Part shown: piece after piece, positions 33,538-41,645 of the stretch | How positions within the stretch are numbered: position 1 is the first letter of the stretch | How the letters are laid out: every line of letters starts with the position of its first letter | Source: JBDIAG01 sp047974565 | GTDB taxonomy: Bacteria > Actinomycetota > Actinomycetes > Actinomycetales > CAWJMD01 | Reading direction: 5' to 3' | Assembly (NCBI GenBank): GCA_047974565.1 | Contig: JBKECN010000067.1 | Span: 66,449 to 130,448 of the forward strand | DNA: 64,000 bases | Notes under the pieces: generated by a model | Databases searched by the model: none | What the model was told of the DNA's origin: nothing | The model's input: the letters and a program-made list of their open reading frames with translations, nothing else | Translations under genes and position numbers: made by a program

Positions 33538-33587
33538 ATCTCGCAGGCGGATCTCGAAGGTGGAGCTCCCAGGCCGATCTCGTAGGC
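33538..33587. repeat. three short direct repeats GATCTCGnAGG in the lacI leader region
   Basis: GATCTCGCAGG at 33538, GATCTCGAAGG at 33550 and GATCTCGTAGG at 33576, with a GGAGCTCC palindrome between the last two. The first two are again 12 bp apart. Possibly secondary regulator sites. Confidence 0.4.
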
Positions 33588-33636
33588 ACATCCCGACCGG
33601 CTTTGCGCGCTCACGCTTGCCGCTACCGGGTTTTGT

Positions 33637-33642
33637 TACGTT
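33637..33642 (+). promoter_or_regulatory. -10 element TACGTT for leaderless lacI-type gene
   Basis: TACGTT, six bases, GTG 33649, without Shine-Dalgarno sequence. Decides the GTG start. Confidence 0.55.
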
Positions 33643-33648
33643 CAGGGC

Positions 33649-34689
33649 GTGGTCACGATCATCGACGTCGCCCGGGCCGCCGGGGTGAGCAAGTCGACGG
33701 TCTCGCGCGTCCTGGACGAACGCCTGCCCCCGTCCAACAGCCCGACCGCCCAGCGGGTCCGTCAGGCCGCCGCCGACCTCGGCTATGTCAAGGACTCCCT
33801 CGCCGCGGGCCTGCGCCGCGCAGGTACCAGCACGATCGGAGTGGTGGTTCCGCGCCTCACCGACACCGTGATGGCGATGTTCTTCGAGGCCGTGGCCGCT
33901 GCCGCCGGCACCCGCGGGCTGTTCGCGCTGGTGGCGACCACCGATGATGACCCCGGCACCCAGGCCCGCGCGGTCGAGGCGCTGTTGCGCAGGCGGGTGG
34001 ACGGGCTCGTACTCACCACCTCCCGGATCACCCAGGACCACGATCCGGGTGTAGCAGGCGTGGAAACGGCGCAGGACGGGATCGGGGCGAGCACGGTCCC
34101 GCTGGTGCTGGCGCTGCGCGAGGACGGGCACTGCCCGGCCGCGGTCGGCGATGACGAGTTGGGAGCCATGCTGGCCACCCGGCACCTGCTGGATCTGGGG
34201 CACCGGCGGATCGGCCTGGTCGGCGGCCCGGAGTACGCCTCCAGCGCTCGAGGCCGCCGCCGCGGTTACCAGACGGCCCTGGACCGGGCCGGGGTCGGCC
34301 TCGAGACCGAACTGATCGCCGGGGACGCCTTCTCGATGCAGGCCGGCGAGGAGGCGGGTGCTCGGCTGCTTACCTCGGCCCAGCCCCCGTCCGCCATCTT
34401 CGCGGTCAACGACAACACCGCGATCGGGGTGATGGCCGCCGCGCACGCCCTGGGGTTCCAGGTGCCGCGGGACCTGTCCGTGGTCGGATACAACGACATC
34501 CCGGTGGTGAGCCGGTTACCGGTCCCGCTGACCACCGTGCGGGTGCCTTTCGACCAGATCGCAGTCAACGCCCTGGACCTGCTCGATCAGGCCCGACGCG
34601 GCGAACCCGCCCGCACCCTGGTCAGCACCCCCACGCTCATCCCGCGGGAGACGACCGCTCCCCCGCGCGAATCGTCCCTCACCCTCTGA
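33649..34689 (+). CDS. LacI-family transcriptional regulator
   Basis: 346 aa from GTG 33649. N-terminal HTH and hinge: VTIIDVARAAGVSKSTVSRV then LDERLPPS and AQRVRQAAADLGYVKDSLA. The periplasmic-binding-protein-like effector domain follows (TIGVVVPRLTDTVMAMFFEA, VDGLVLTTS, HRRIGLVGGPE, PSAIFAVNDNTAIGVMAAA, DLSVVGYNDIPV). The effector is unknown, presumably a substrate or intermediate of the divergently encoded aldolase. Three CG-centred palindromes lie in the shared promoter region. The NAD(P)H-binding protein gene starts 13 bp after its stop. Confidence 0.95.
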   Translation: MVTIIDVARAAGVSKSTVSRVLDERLPPSNSPTAQRVRQAAADLGYVKDSLAAGLRRAGTSTIGVVVPRLTDTVMAMFFEAVAAAAGTRGLFALVATTDDDPGTQARAVEALLRRRVDGLVLTTSRITQDHDPGVAGVETAQDGIGASTVPLVLALREDGHCPAAVGDDELGAMLATRHLLDLGHRRIGLVGGPEYASSARGRRRGYQTALDRAGVGLETELIAGDAFSMQAGEEAGARLLTSAQPPSAIFAVNDNTAIGVMAAAHALGFQVPRDLSVVGYNDIPVVSRLPVPLTTVRVPFDQIAVNALDLLDQARRGEPARTLVSTPTLIPRETTAPPRESSLTL

Positions 34690-34702
34690 TTGGACTCAGG
34701 CC

Positions 34703-35356
34703 ATGGCGCATGTACTCATCATCGGCGGGCACGGAAAGGTGGCCCTGCTGGCCGCGCCCAAGCTCGTGCAGGACGGACATCGGGTGTCGTCGGTGATCCG
34801 TAATCCGGACCAGGCGCCCGAGGTGGCCGCTACCGGGGCCGAGGCCGTGGTGGCCGATGTCGAACTACTCGACGTGGATCAGCTCGCCAACCTCGTGCGC
34901 GGGGTGGATGTGGTGGTCTGGTCGGCCGGGGCAGGTGGCGGCGACCCCCGGCGCACCCTGGCCGTGGACCGAGACACCGCCATCCGCTCCATGGATGCGG
35001 CTCTCCAGGCCGGGGTGCCGCGGTACGTCATGGTCTCGTTCTTCGGGTCCAGGCCGGATCACGGCGTCCCGGCGGACAATCCCTTCCACACCTACGCCGA
35101 AGCGAAGTGGCAGGCCGACGAGCACCTGCGCGGCAGCGGTCTGGGCTGGACGATCCTGCGGCCGAGCCGGCTCACCCTCACCCCGTCCACCGGAACGATC
35201 GACCCGAAACCGACCGAGTCCGGGCCCACCTCGCGCGACCTCGTCGCGGACGTGATCCGGGCGGTGATCTCGGCAGACCCGGCGGCGATGAGGGGCTTCG
35301 AGCTCGACTTCACCGACGGCGAGGTGCCCATCGCCGACGTTCTCGCACAGCGGTAG
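34703..35356 (+). CDS. atypical SDR / NAD(P)H-binding protein
   Basis: 217 aa from ATG 34703. N-terminal nucleotide-binding loop HVLIIGGHGKVALLAAPKLV, where the pattern GGxGxVG of atypical SDRs is slightly altered (GGHGKVA). It continues with RNPDQAPEVAATGAEAVVAD, VVWSAGAGGG, then HTYAEAKWQADEHLRGSGL with the Tyr-x3-Lys pair moved as in this group, and TILRPSRLT. Relatives (YwnB, SDR_a5) are reductases or redox sensors of uncertain role. It lies 13 bp after the LacI gene and may be co-transcribed with it; its link to the aldolase locus is unproven. Confidence 0.85.
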   Translation: MAHVLIIGGHGKVALLAAPKLVQDGHRVSSVIRNPDQAPEVAATGAEAVVADVELLDVDQLANLVRGVDVVVWSAGAGGGDPRRTLAVDRDTAIRSMDAALQAGVPRYVMVSFFGSRPDHGVPADNPFHTYAEAKWQADEHLRGSGLGWTILRPSRLTLTPSTGTIDPKPTESGPTSRDLVADVIRAVISADPAAMRGFELDFTDGEVPIADVLAQR

Positions 35357-35460
35357 CGCCCGGTCGCACACCTGGCAGCGCCGCAGAGCGCAGCCGCCGC
35401 CGAGCCCACGGCCGCAGCGCCCGGTCGCGCCCCGCGTCACCGGCCTGGCACCCTGGGGTC

Positions 35461-36045
35461 GTGCCGTACCCCGACATTCGCTTCTGCCGACTCTGTGGCA
35501 ACCCCACCCGGCAGGACATCCCGCCGATGGAGGACCGCCGGCGCGCGGTCTGCACCGTCTGCGGCTACGTCGACTACGTCAATCCGATCAACGTCGTGGG
35601 CACCGTCCCGGTCTGGCAGGACGAGGACCGGGTGCGGATCCTGCTGTGCCGGCGCAACATCGAACCCCGGTACGGGTACTGGACGCTGCCTGCCGGCTTC
35701 CTGGAGTACGGCGAGACCGCCAGCGACGGTGCGGCCCGGGAGACGCTGGAGGAGGCCGGCGCCCGGGTGGAACTGCTGGGCTTGTTCACCGTCCTGGACG
35801 TGCTGCACGCGGGCCAGATCCACCTCTTCTACCGGGCTCGGCTGCTCGACCTGGACCTGGCCCCGGGGCCGGAGACGATCGAGAACGCGCTGGTCGACCT
35901 GGACGACATCCCCTGGGACGACATCGCCTTCCGGACGGTGGCCCGCACGCTCGAACTATGGGTCCAGGACCACCGGCGAGGCTCCTTCGCGGTGCACACC
36001 GGGTCGATTCCCCGCCCGCCGATCGATCCCCCGCTCCCCGGGTGA
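35461..36045 (+). CDS. NUDIX hydrolase with N-terminal zinc ribbon
   Basis: 194 aa from GTG 35461. The N-terminal ribbon FCRLCGN...CTVCGYVDYVNP has two CxxC pairs. The NUDIX box is complete: GFLEYGETASDGAARET then LEEAGARVEL fits G-x5-E-x7-REUxEExGU with all acidic Mg ligands. The Zn-ribbon plus NUDIX layout is typical of a group of NADH/ADP-ribose pyrophosphatase-like enzymes. Substrate not predictable. Start: no Shine-Dalgarno sequence; CACCCT is six bases upstream of GTG, a weak match to the leaderless pattern seen elsewhere here. An open frame extending upstream to 35107 overlaps the preceding gene and is rejected. Convergent with the RCC1 protein gene, only 15 bp apart. Confidence 0.92.
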   Translation: MPYPDIRFCRLCGNPTRQDIPPMEDRRRAVCTVCGYVDYVNPINVVGTVPVWQDEDRVRILLCRRNIEPRYGYWTLPAGFLEYGETASDGAARETLEEAGARVELLGLFTVLDVLHAGQIHLFYRARLLDLDLAPGPETIENALVDLDDIPWDDIAFRTVARTLELWVQDHRRGSFAVHTGSIPRPPIDPPLPG

Positions 36046-36060
36046 CCTGACGGGCCGGCC

Positions 36061-37653
36061 TCAGGGCAGAGCCACCGTGAGCGGGCCCGGCTGCGACACG
36101 GGGCCACTGACCCCGAGCTGGCCGTGCTCGTTACCACCCCAGCAGGAGACGACGGCGCGCGAGCTCAGGGCGCAGGTGTGCGCCCGTCCGGCGGCCACCG
36201 CGGCCGCCGGGGCGAGCCCGGGGACCGGTACCGAGGCGATCGTGTGACCGATCGCGGGATCACCCAGCTGGCCGACATCGTTGCGGCCCCAGCACCGCAC
36301 GGCACCGGCATCGCCGACCGCGCAGGAGTGTTCGCCGCCGGTGGTCACCGCCCGCACGTGCGAGTCGAGCCCGGTGACGTCCTGGGGGTAGGGGTAGTAG
36401 CGGTAGACCAGGTCCACGTTGCCGACCTGCCCGTAGTAGTTCAGCCCCCAGCACCTGGCTCCCCCGGAGCCGGTGCGCACGCAGGTGTGCGCCACGCCCC
36501 CGTCGATCGCCACCACGTCGTGCACCTCGGTGGCGACCACCGGTTCGACGGCCATCAGCCCGTCAGGCCAGGCCAACTGCCCATAGCGGTTGTAGCCCCA
36601 GCAGCGAAGCTCGTCGTTCGCGGTGGCCGCACACGAATGGTGGTCACCAGAGCCCAGGGCGGTCGCCCCGGAGCTGAGCCCGGCGACGGTGACCGGGGTG
36701 CGCACCAGGTCGGTGCCGGGCGGCGGCGATCCGAGCTCGGCCAAGGCGTTGGTGCCCCAGCACTGCACCCACCCGGCCTCGCCCAACGCGCAGGAGAAGC
36801 CGTCGCCGGCCGAGATCTGGGTCACCGCGGTGAGCGGGTCGAGGCGAACGGGCTCGGCCACCGGAGCCGGATCGGCCGCGGTGTACGCGCCCCAGCACCA
36901 GACCTCCCCTTGGCGGGTCAACGCGCAGGTGTGGGTGCTTCCCGCGGCCAGAGCGCTCACCTCGCGCAGACCGGCGACCGGCACGGGCTGGGCGGAGTCG
37001 GCGAAGGACCCATTGCCCAACTGGCCACGAGTGCCGGCTCCCCAACAGGCGGCTCCACCGTCCAGAGTGACCACGCAGGTGTGATCGCTGCCGGCGGCAA
37101 GCAGTCCGGCGGAGGCGGGAGGCAGCACCAGGAGCCTGGCCTCGATCTCCACGGGGTTGCCGCAGCCGCGGGAGGTGCAGGCGATTCCGGTGAGGATCAT
37201 CGAAGAGGCGCCCCTCGCCGCGGTCGCCTCGGCGCGTACCCGAATCCCGGTGGGCTGGACCTGCCAGGACAGGCCGTCCGAGGTCGACTCTCCAAGGCGT
37301 TGCAGAGAAGTCAGGGAGGTGACCCCGGGCAGGCTCACGTTCAGTTCGCCACCGGCGGGGACGGCCACCGAGATCCGGTGCCTCACCGCGCCGTGCAGTT
37401 CTCGTTCCGGACCGGCGACCGCGGCGGTTCCAGCCACGAGTTCAGTGGGGACCGGACGCTTCAGCGTCAACTCCCGCCCCTGCACCTGGGCCGTGGCCAC
37501 CGGCTGGTGGCTGCCCAGCCGCTTCGGGGAGGTGTGTTCCGGGACGGCCACCGCGGGCCCGGCCAGCAGCGTCAGAGCGGTCACCAGGACGCCCGCCGAA
37601 CCCGCTGCCCGAACCCGGCGCGATGCGGCGCCGGCCCACCCCCTCGTTCTCAC
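36061..37653 (-). CDS. secreted RCC1-repeat beta-propeller protein
   Basis: 530 aa from GTG 37653. Signal peptide: GWAGAASRRVRAAGSAGVL followed by a hydrophobic VTALTLLAGPAVA, cleavage near AVA-V. An N-terminal region of about 150 residues of unknown fold is followed by seven RCC1-type repeats. Each carries a Cys pair and the signature CWG: ACWGAGTRGQLGNG, WCWGAYTAA, QCWGTNALAELG, RCWGYNRYGQLAW, RCWGLNYYGQVGN, RCWGRNDVGQLGD, SCWGGNEHGQLGV. The regularly placed Cys suggest a disulfide within each blade, as in exported bacterial RCC1 proteins. Probably an extracellular interaction scaffold; the partner is unknown. TACCGT seven bases upstream of the GTG supports leaderless transcription from this start. 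Confidence 0.9.
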   Translation of the reverse strand: MRTRGWAGAASRRVRAAGSAGVLVTALTLLAGPAVAVPEHTSPKRLGSHQPVATAQVQGRELTLKRPVPTELVAGTAAVAGPERELHGAVRHRISVAVPAGGELNVSLPGVTSLTSLQRLGESTSDGLSWQVQPTGIRVRAEATAARGASSMILTGIACTSRGCGNPVEIEARLLVLPPASAGLLAAGSDHTCVVTLDGGAACWGAGTRGQLGNGSFADSAQPVPVAGLREVSALAAGSTHTCALTRQGEVWCWGAYTAADPAPVAEPVRLDPLTAVTQISAGDGFSCALGEAGWVQCWGTNALAELGSPPPGTDLVRTPVTVAGLSSGATALGSGDHHSCAATANDELRCWGYNRYGQLAWPDGLMAVEPVVATEVHDVVAIDGGVAHTCVRTGSGGARCWGLNYYGQVGNVDLVYRYYPYPQDVTGLDSHVRAVTTGGEHSCAVGDAGAVRCWGRNDVGQLGDPAIGHTIASVPVPGLAPAAAVAAGRAHTCALSSRAVVSCWGGNEHGQLGVSGPVSQPGPLTVALP

Positions 37654-37660
37654 GAGAAGA

Positions 37661-37666
37661 ACGGTA
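37661..37666 (-). promoter_or_regulatory. -10 element TACCGT for leaderless RCC1 gene
   Basis: On the minus strand TACCGT, seven bases, GTG 37653. No Shine-Dalgarno sequence. Confidence 0.45.
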
Positions 37667-37777
37667 GCCGACCGTGACCGATCCGGCCGGGAGTTGACCC
37701 ACCTGGCCGAATGACACCGAGCGGGCGAGGGAGCCGATGACCCACGCGGCGGATCGACAACGTGGACGTCGCGGTGC

Positions 37778-38293
37778 TCAGCCCAGGCTGCTCCAGCACG
37801 GCCACAACGCCAGACTGTCGGGCACGAAGTCGCGTGGCGAGCGCTGGATCCGTTCGCGCAGTTGTTCCGGAGCGAGCCATTCTCCGCTGCTGATCTCCTC
37901 GGCCTGTAGGCGCAGCGGCCCGTCCCAGTGCACGGTGTACCGGTAGGCCCAATACCGCGTGTACGCGTCGGCGTAGGCCGCAACCCCGGCCGGACGCAGC
38001 GGGACGTCGCCGATGCCGAGTTCCTCGGCCAGTTCACGTCGGGCTCCGTCGTCCGGCAGTTCACCACAGCCGAGCACCCCGCCGGCCGCGAAGTCCAAAA
38101 GCCCCGGATACACGTCCTTGGTCGGCGTGCGCCGATGGACGAAGACCTCCCCGGCAAGATTGCGCACGACGATCGAGGTGGCCGCATGGCGCAGGTTCTC
38201 CGCCCGCACCCTGGCCCGGCTGGCGCTGCCGGTGACCCGCCGTTCGGCGTCCAGCAGCGCGACCTGCTCACGTGCCGGATCCATCCCGCTCAT
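37778..38293 (-). CDS. NUDIX hydrolase, YfcD/isopentenyl-diphosphate-isomerase-like
   Basis: 171 aa from ATG 38293, with GAGGG upstream. N-terminal EQVALLDAERRVTGSASRA resembles the substrate-facing strand of the YfcD/IDI branch. The NUDIX box GGVLGCGELPDDGARRELAE then ELGI is complete. YfcD-type enzymes are cytoplasmic hydrolases with unknown physiological substrate. It ends 124 bp after the start of the RCC1 gene on the same strand. Its start is 40 bp from the stop of the PspC gene on the same strand, so the two may form a short transcription unit. Confidence 0.9.
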   Translation of the reverse strand: MSGMDPAREQVALLDAERRVTGSASRARVRAENLRHAATSIVVRNLAGEVFVHRRTPTKDVYPGLLDFAAGGVLGCGELPDDGARRELAEELGIGDVPLRPAGVAAYADAYTRYWAYRYTVHWDGPLRLQAEEISSGEWLAPEQLRERIQRSPRDFVPDSLALWPCWSSLG

Positions 38294-38333
38294 CGCGCGC
38301 CCTCTATCTGTGCCTGCGGGCCAGCGCGGTGAC

Positions 38334-38519
38334 TCAGGGCCCCTCCTGCGGAATGAGCACCCACAGCACCACGTAGAGCAGTACCTGAGGCCCGGGCAAC
38401 AGCAGCGAGGCGACGAAGAGCAGCCGCACCAGGGTCACGCTCATTCCGAAGCGGTCGGCCAGCGCGGCGCACACCCCGGCGATGACCTTGCCCCTGCGTG
38501 GACGGGCGAGTTGGGACAT
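38334..38519 (-). CDS. PspC-domain small membrane protein
   Basis: 61 aa from ATG 38519, with GGAG upstream. Entire protein is one PspC domain: RGKVIAGVCAALADRFGMS, VTLVRLLFVASLLLPGPQ, VLLYVVLWVLIPQ. One long hydrophobic hairpin. PspC domains occur in envelope-stress systems; alone they are probably membrane stress sensors or regulators of partner proteins. A second PspC protein is encoded at 61714. Confidence 0.93.
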   Translation of the reverse strand: MSQLARPRRGKVIAGVCAALADRFGMSVTLVRLLFVASLLLPGPQVLLYVVLWVLIPQEGP

Positions 38520-38826
38520 GAGACTCCGTTCGATGGGCGTGGCCTCGTCGATGGGGCGTGGCCTCGGACAGGTGGCGCCGACGGCGCCCGGAACCGCGGA
38601 GGCTCCCGACCTGCCGGAACTACTTGATCACCACTCAATCGCCCGTGACAACCGCTGCCATCGGGGAGAACCCTGAGATTTCACTCCCCGCGGACACCAG
38701 CTCAGCAGCGGCGTGGGCGCTCACCGCCCGGGATTCTCGCAGGCGGGCACGGCTGGCAGGATCGCCCACGGGCACGGCTCGGCTGCGCCTCGGCTCGGGT
38801 GTCGGTCCTGTGCCAGACTCGCCCGG
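38520..38826. other. 307-bp intergenic region before the Imm5-Arr fusion gene
   Basis: No gene is supported here on either strand. Divergent spacer between PspC and the fusion gene. No clear palindromic operator seen. Confidence 0.5.
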
Positions 38827-39780
38827 ATGCAGGCGTGCCCGCCGGATTTCGAGCTGACCACCCCCGAACTGCAGGCGGTGGCCGGGTACGCCCTGGCCTG
38901 CGCCGAACCGGCGCTGATCATCTTCGACAAGCAACACCCCCAGGACCCACGCCCCGGCCAGGCACTGCACGCCGCCCGGGTCTTCGCTGACGGTGCGCCT
39001 CGCTCACGCCTGCAGCGCACCGCGGCCGCCGCCGCCCATCGCGCTGGGCGGCAGGCCGGCACCGACGCCGCCCGGCACGCGGCCAGCTCCGCCGGGGACG
39101 CTGCCGCAGCCGCCTACCTGCATCCGCTGGCCAGGGCCTCCCAGGTGCGGCACATCCTGGGTGCGGGCGCGCACGCCGCCCGGGCCGCCGAACTCGCCCG
39201 GGGCGACGACCCGGTGGTGGCCGAGTACATCGTCACCGCCGCAGCGACACGGATGACCCCAGTGGTGCTGGAGGTGCTGGGCAGGTATCCGCGGGTCACG
39301 GCGGGACGGACCCGGGTGTCGGTGCTGATGGCGCGCTTGGACAGCCTGCTGCGTGACCCACCCGCTCCGGCGCGCGTGGTGGACGACCCCGGCCCGTTCT
39401 TCCACGGAACCCGGGCCGACCTACGCCCGGGTGACCTGCTGACTCCGGGTCGACGGTCGAACTACGGGACGCGACGGATCGCCAAACACATCTATCTGAC
39501 CGCGAGCCAGGCAGGCGCGCCGTTGGCCGCCGAACTGGCCCACGGGGACGGGCCGCCACGCGTCTACCAGGTCGAACCGCTCGGCGTGATCGAGGACGAC
39601 CCGAATGTCACCGACAAGCGCTTCCCGGGGAATCCGACCCGGTCCTACCGCACCATCGAGCCGCTGCGAGTGGTCGCCGAGGTGGTGGACTGGCAACCGC
39701 CCCCCGCAGACCTGGTGCGGGGCATGCGGGCGCGAATGGCGGAGTTGGCCGAACTCGGCATCGAAGCGATGGACGACTGA
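38827..39780 (+). CDS. fusion of Imm5-like helical domain and rifampin ADP-ribosyltransferase (Arr) domain
   Basis: 317 aa from ATG 38827. Residues about 8-175 are all-helical and match the pattern of Imm5-like putative immunity proteins: LQAVAGYALACAEPALIIFD, then HPQDPRPGQALHAARVFADG, and runs of Ala/His helices (AGDAAAAAYLHPLARASQVR). Residues about 188-315 are an Arr domain: FFHGTRADLRPGDLLTPG, HIYLTASQAGAPLAAELA, RVYQVEP, EDDPNVTDKRFPGNPTRSYR. The catalytic set of Arr appears intact: His193, Tyr223 and the Asp in EDDPNVTD. Stand-alone Arr is about 140 aa and inactivates rifamycins using NAD. The fusion partner could localise, restrain or retarget it. No toxin gene is adjacent. No Shine-Dalgarno sequence; CAGACT is seven bases upstream of the ATG. 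Confidence 0.85.
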   Translation: MQACPPDFELTTPELQAVAGYALACAEPALIIFDKQHPQDPRPGQALHAARVFADGAPRSRLQRTAAAAAHRAGRQAGTDAARHAASSAGDAAAAAYLHPLARASQVRHILGAGAHAARAAELARGDDPVVAEYIVTAAATRMTPVVLEVLGRYPRVTAGRTRVSVLMARLDSLLRDPPAPARVVDDPGPFFHGTRADLRPGDLLTPGRRSNYGTRRIAKHIYLTASQAGAPLAAELAHGDGPPRVYQVEPLGVIEDDPNVTDKRFPGNPTRSYRTIEPLRVVAEVVDWQPPPADLVRGMRARMAELAELGIEAMDD

Positions 39781-39805
39781 GACCTCGCGCAGGCCTGGCA
39801 GCGGG

Positions 39806-40771
39806 TCAGTGCGCGTGTGCACCCGAGCGCGACCCGCGGACGGCCCGCACGGCCATCACGATCCCGGCCAGCACCAGACCGAGCAGGAGACCGATGAGAG
39901 CGGAGATCAGCGTCTCGACGATCCAGACGAGCACACCCTGCACACCGGCCGGGACGGCATGCGCAACGGCCTCCTCGATGTGGTGCACCTGATCCAGCGG
40001 CCAATGCCAGCCGGCCTCGGCGACGTTCACCAGCACGATGTGCCCACCCACCCACAGCATGGCCGCGGTGCCCACGATGGCCAAGGCCTTCATCACCGCC
40101 GGCATCGCCTTGACCAGGCCGCGGCCGAACCGGGCCATCGACTCCGAGCTGCCCTGGGCCAGCCGCAGGCCGATGTCGTCCATCTTCACGATGAGACCGA
40201 CCACGCCGTAGACCAGCGCGGTGATCACGAAGGCGACGACGATGAGGATGAGCAGCCGGGACACGAACGGTTCGTTGGCCACCGAGGCCAACGAGATGGC
40301 CATGATCTCGGCAGACAGGATCAGGTCGGTACGGATGGCACCGGACACCATGCGCTTCTCGTGCTCGGCGCTGCCGAGTTGCTGCTCCTGGGAGTCCGCG
40401 CTCTCGTGGTGGCCGATCCCGAGCACCTCGAGCACCTTCTCCGCGCCCTCGAAGCACAGGAAGCCACCGCCGAGGATGAGCAGATAGGGCATCGCCTGCG
40501 GCAGGAACTGGCTCAGCAGCATCGCCACCGGCAGGATGATCAGCAGTTTGTTGCGCAGCGACCCGATGGCGATCTGTTTGATGATCGGCAGCTCACGTTC
40601 GGGCGAGAATCCCTGGACGTAACGGGGGGTGACGGCGGTGTCGTCCACGACCACGCCGACCGCCTTGGCGCTCGCCTTGCCCGCTGCGGCGGCGATGTCA
40701 TCGACGGAGGCCGCAGCCATCTTCGCGATCGTCGCCACATCGTCCAGTAGCGCCACCAGACCACCCGACAC
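39806..40771 (-). CDS. DUF808 family inner-membrane protein (YedI-like)
   Basis: 321 aa from GTG 40771, with GAGGAGG upstream. DUF808 pattern: an N-terminal SGGLVALLDDVATIAKMAA then SVDDIAAAAGKASAKAVGVV, VDDTAVTPRYVQGFSPEREL, and about six to seven hydrophobic helices including LLIILPVAMLLSQFLP and LLILGGGFLCFEGAEKVLE. Conserved across many bacteria (E. coli YedI), with no known activity; probably a transporter or membrane scaffold. Convergent with the Imm5-Arr gene; divergent from VKOR. Confidence 0.93.
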   Translation of the reverse strand: MSGGLVALLDDVATIAKMAAASVDDIAAAAGKASAKAVGVVVDDTAVTPRYVQGFSPERELPIIKQIAIGSLRNKLLIILPVAMLLSQFLPQAMPYLLILGGGFLCFEGAEKVLEVLGIGHHESADSQEQQLGSAEHEKRMVSGAIRTDLILSAEIMAISLASVANEPFVSRLLILIVVAFVITALVYGVVGLIVKMDDIGLRLAQGSSESMARFGRGLVKAMPAVMKALAIVGTAAMLWVGGHIVLVNVAEAGWHWPLDQVHHIEEAVAHAVPAGVQGVLVWIVETLISALIGLLLGLVLAGIVMAVRAVRGSRSGAHAH

Positions 40772-40929
40772 GGGGCGCCTCCTCGATGATCGTCCGGCTG
40801 GAGCACGCCAGCGGTATCGCGTGGACCGGGCGACGACCCGGAACCGGGCACCAAGGTATCAAGCAGCGTGGCTGTCCCCACCTTGACTTGGTGCGGATGA
40901 TTCGCCTCACCGTCACGTCGGACACGGCC

Positions 40930-40935
40930 TACTCT
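40930..40935 (+). promoter_or_regulatory. -10 element TACTCT for leaderless VKOR gene
   Basis: TACTCT, six bases, GTG 40942. Decides this start over ATG 40957 or the upstream ATG codons. Confidence 0.55.
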
Positions 40936-40941
40936 GGACGG

Positions 40942-41616
40942 GTGGATCAGGTGGAGATGGTGGAACGTGGCACGCCCCCGCACGGGGTGGACGAGAGTGC
41001 TGCCGGAGTGGATGCCGATTCCCCTGCCGCGGGTGGGGCAGGTGGGAACGACGGTGACCTCAGCTCGCGAGTGGTCGGCTGGTTCCTCACCGTCTTCGGG
41101 CTGATCGGGCTGCTCGCCTCGGCCACGCTGATGATCGAGAAGGTCGAGTTGCTCATCGACCCGACCTTCGTCCCAAGCTGCAATATCAACCCGATCCTGA
41201 GTTGCGGGTCGGTGATGGTGACCCCGCAGGCATCGGTCTTCGGCTTCCCGAATCCGGTGATCGGGGTGGCCACCTTCCCGGTCGTGGCCGCGACCGGGCT
41301 GGCCGTGCTCGCCGGAGCCAGAATGCGTGGGTGGTACTGGTGGGGCCTGCTGGCCGGCACCCTGGGTGGCGTCGTCTTCATCCACTGGCTGGCGTTCCAG
41401 AGCATCTTCGTCATCGGGGCGCTGTGCCCGTACTGCATGGTGGCCTGGGTGTGCACGATGGCCACCCTGTGCACGACGCTGTCGCAGCTGGCGCGTAACG
41501 CTCGTCTACCGCGGTTCTTCCGGCATTACTCGATCCTGATCTTCGTGGGTTGGGTGGCGGCGATGACGATGGTCATAGCCTGGCATTTCGCTGCCCAGTG
41601 GGCGGCGTTGATCTGA
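40942..41616 (+). CDS. vitamin K epoxide reductase (VKOR) family membrane protein
   Basis: 224 aa from GTG 40942. A cytoplasmic, low-complexity N-terminus of about 50 residues is followed by four to five membrane helices. The VKOR redox residues are present: loop cysteines in SCNINPILSCGSV (C-x7-C) and the membrane CxxC in GALCPYCMVAW, plus the conserved NPVIG and the Ser in LSCGS. It re-oxidises a periplasmic disulfide-forming partner (DsbA-like) and passes electrons to menaquinone, the actinobacterial route to disulfide bonds. Several Cys-paired exported proteins are nearby, including the RCC1 protein. No DsbA/thioredoxin gene is in the window. Confidence 0.93.
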   Translation: MDQVEMVERGTPPHGVDESAAGVDADSPAAGGAGGNDGDLSSRVVGWFLTVFGLIGLLASATLMIEKVELLIDPTFVPSCNINPILSCGSVMVTPQASVFGFPNPVIGVATFPVVAATGLAVLAGARMRGWYWWGLLAGTLGGVVFIHWLAFQSIFVIGALCPYCMVAWVCTMATLCTTLSQLARNARLPRFFRHYSILIFVGWVAAMTMVIAWHFAAQWAALI

Positions 41617-41640
41617 GCCGGTTGCGCCCGAGCGCCGGCT
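41616..41640. terminator. hairpin between convergent VKOR and ParB-like genes
   Basis: AGCCG at 41616-41620 pairs with CGGCT at 41636-41640, and GCGC pairs with GCGC inside around CCGA, with a short bulge. Moderate stability. Confidence 0.4.
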
Positions 41641-41645
41641 GAGCC

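Noticed and set aside
36124..37677. 517-codon plus-strand frame opposite the RCC1 gene
   Set aside because: Shadow of the repeat protein; repeated look comes from the RCC1 repeats themselves.
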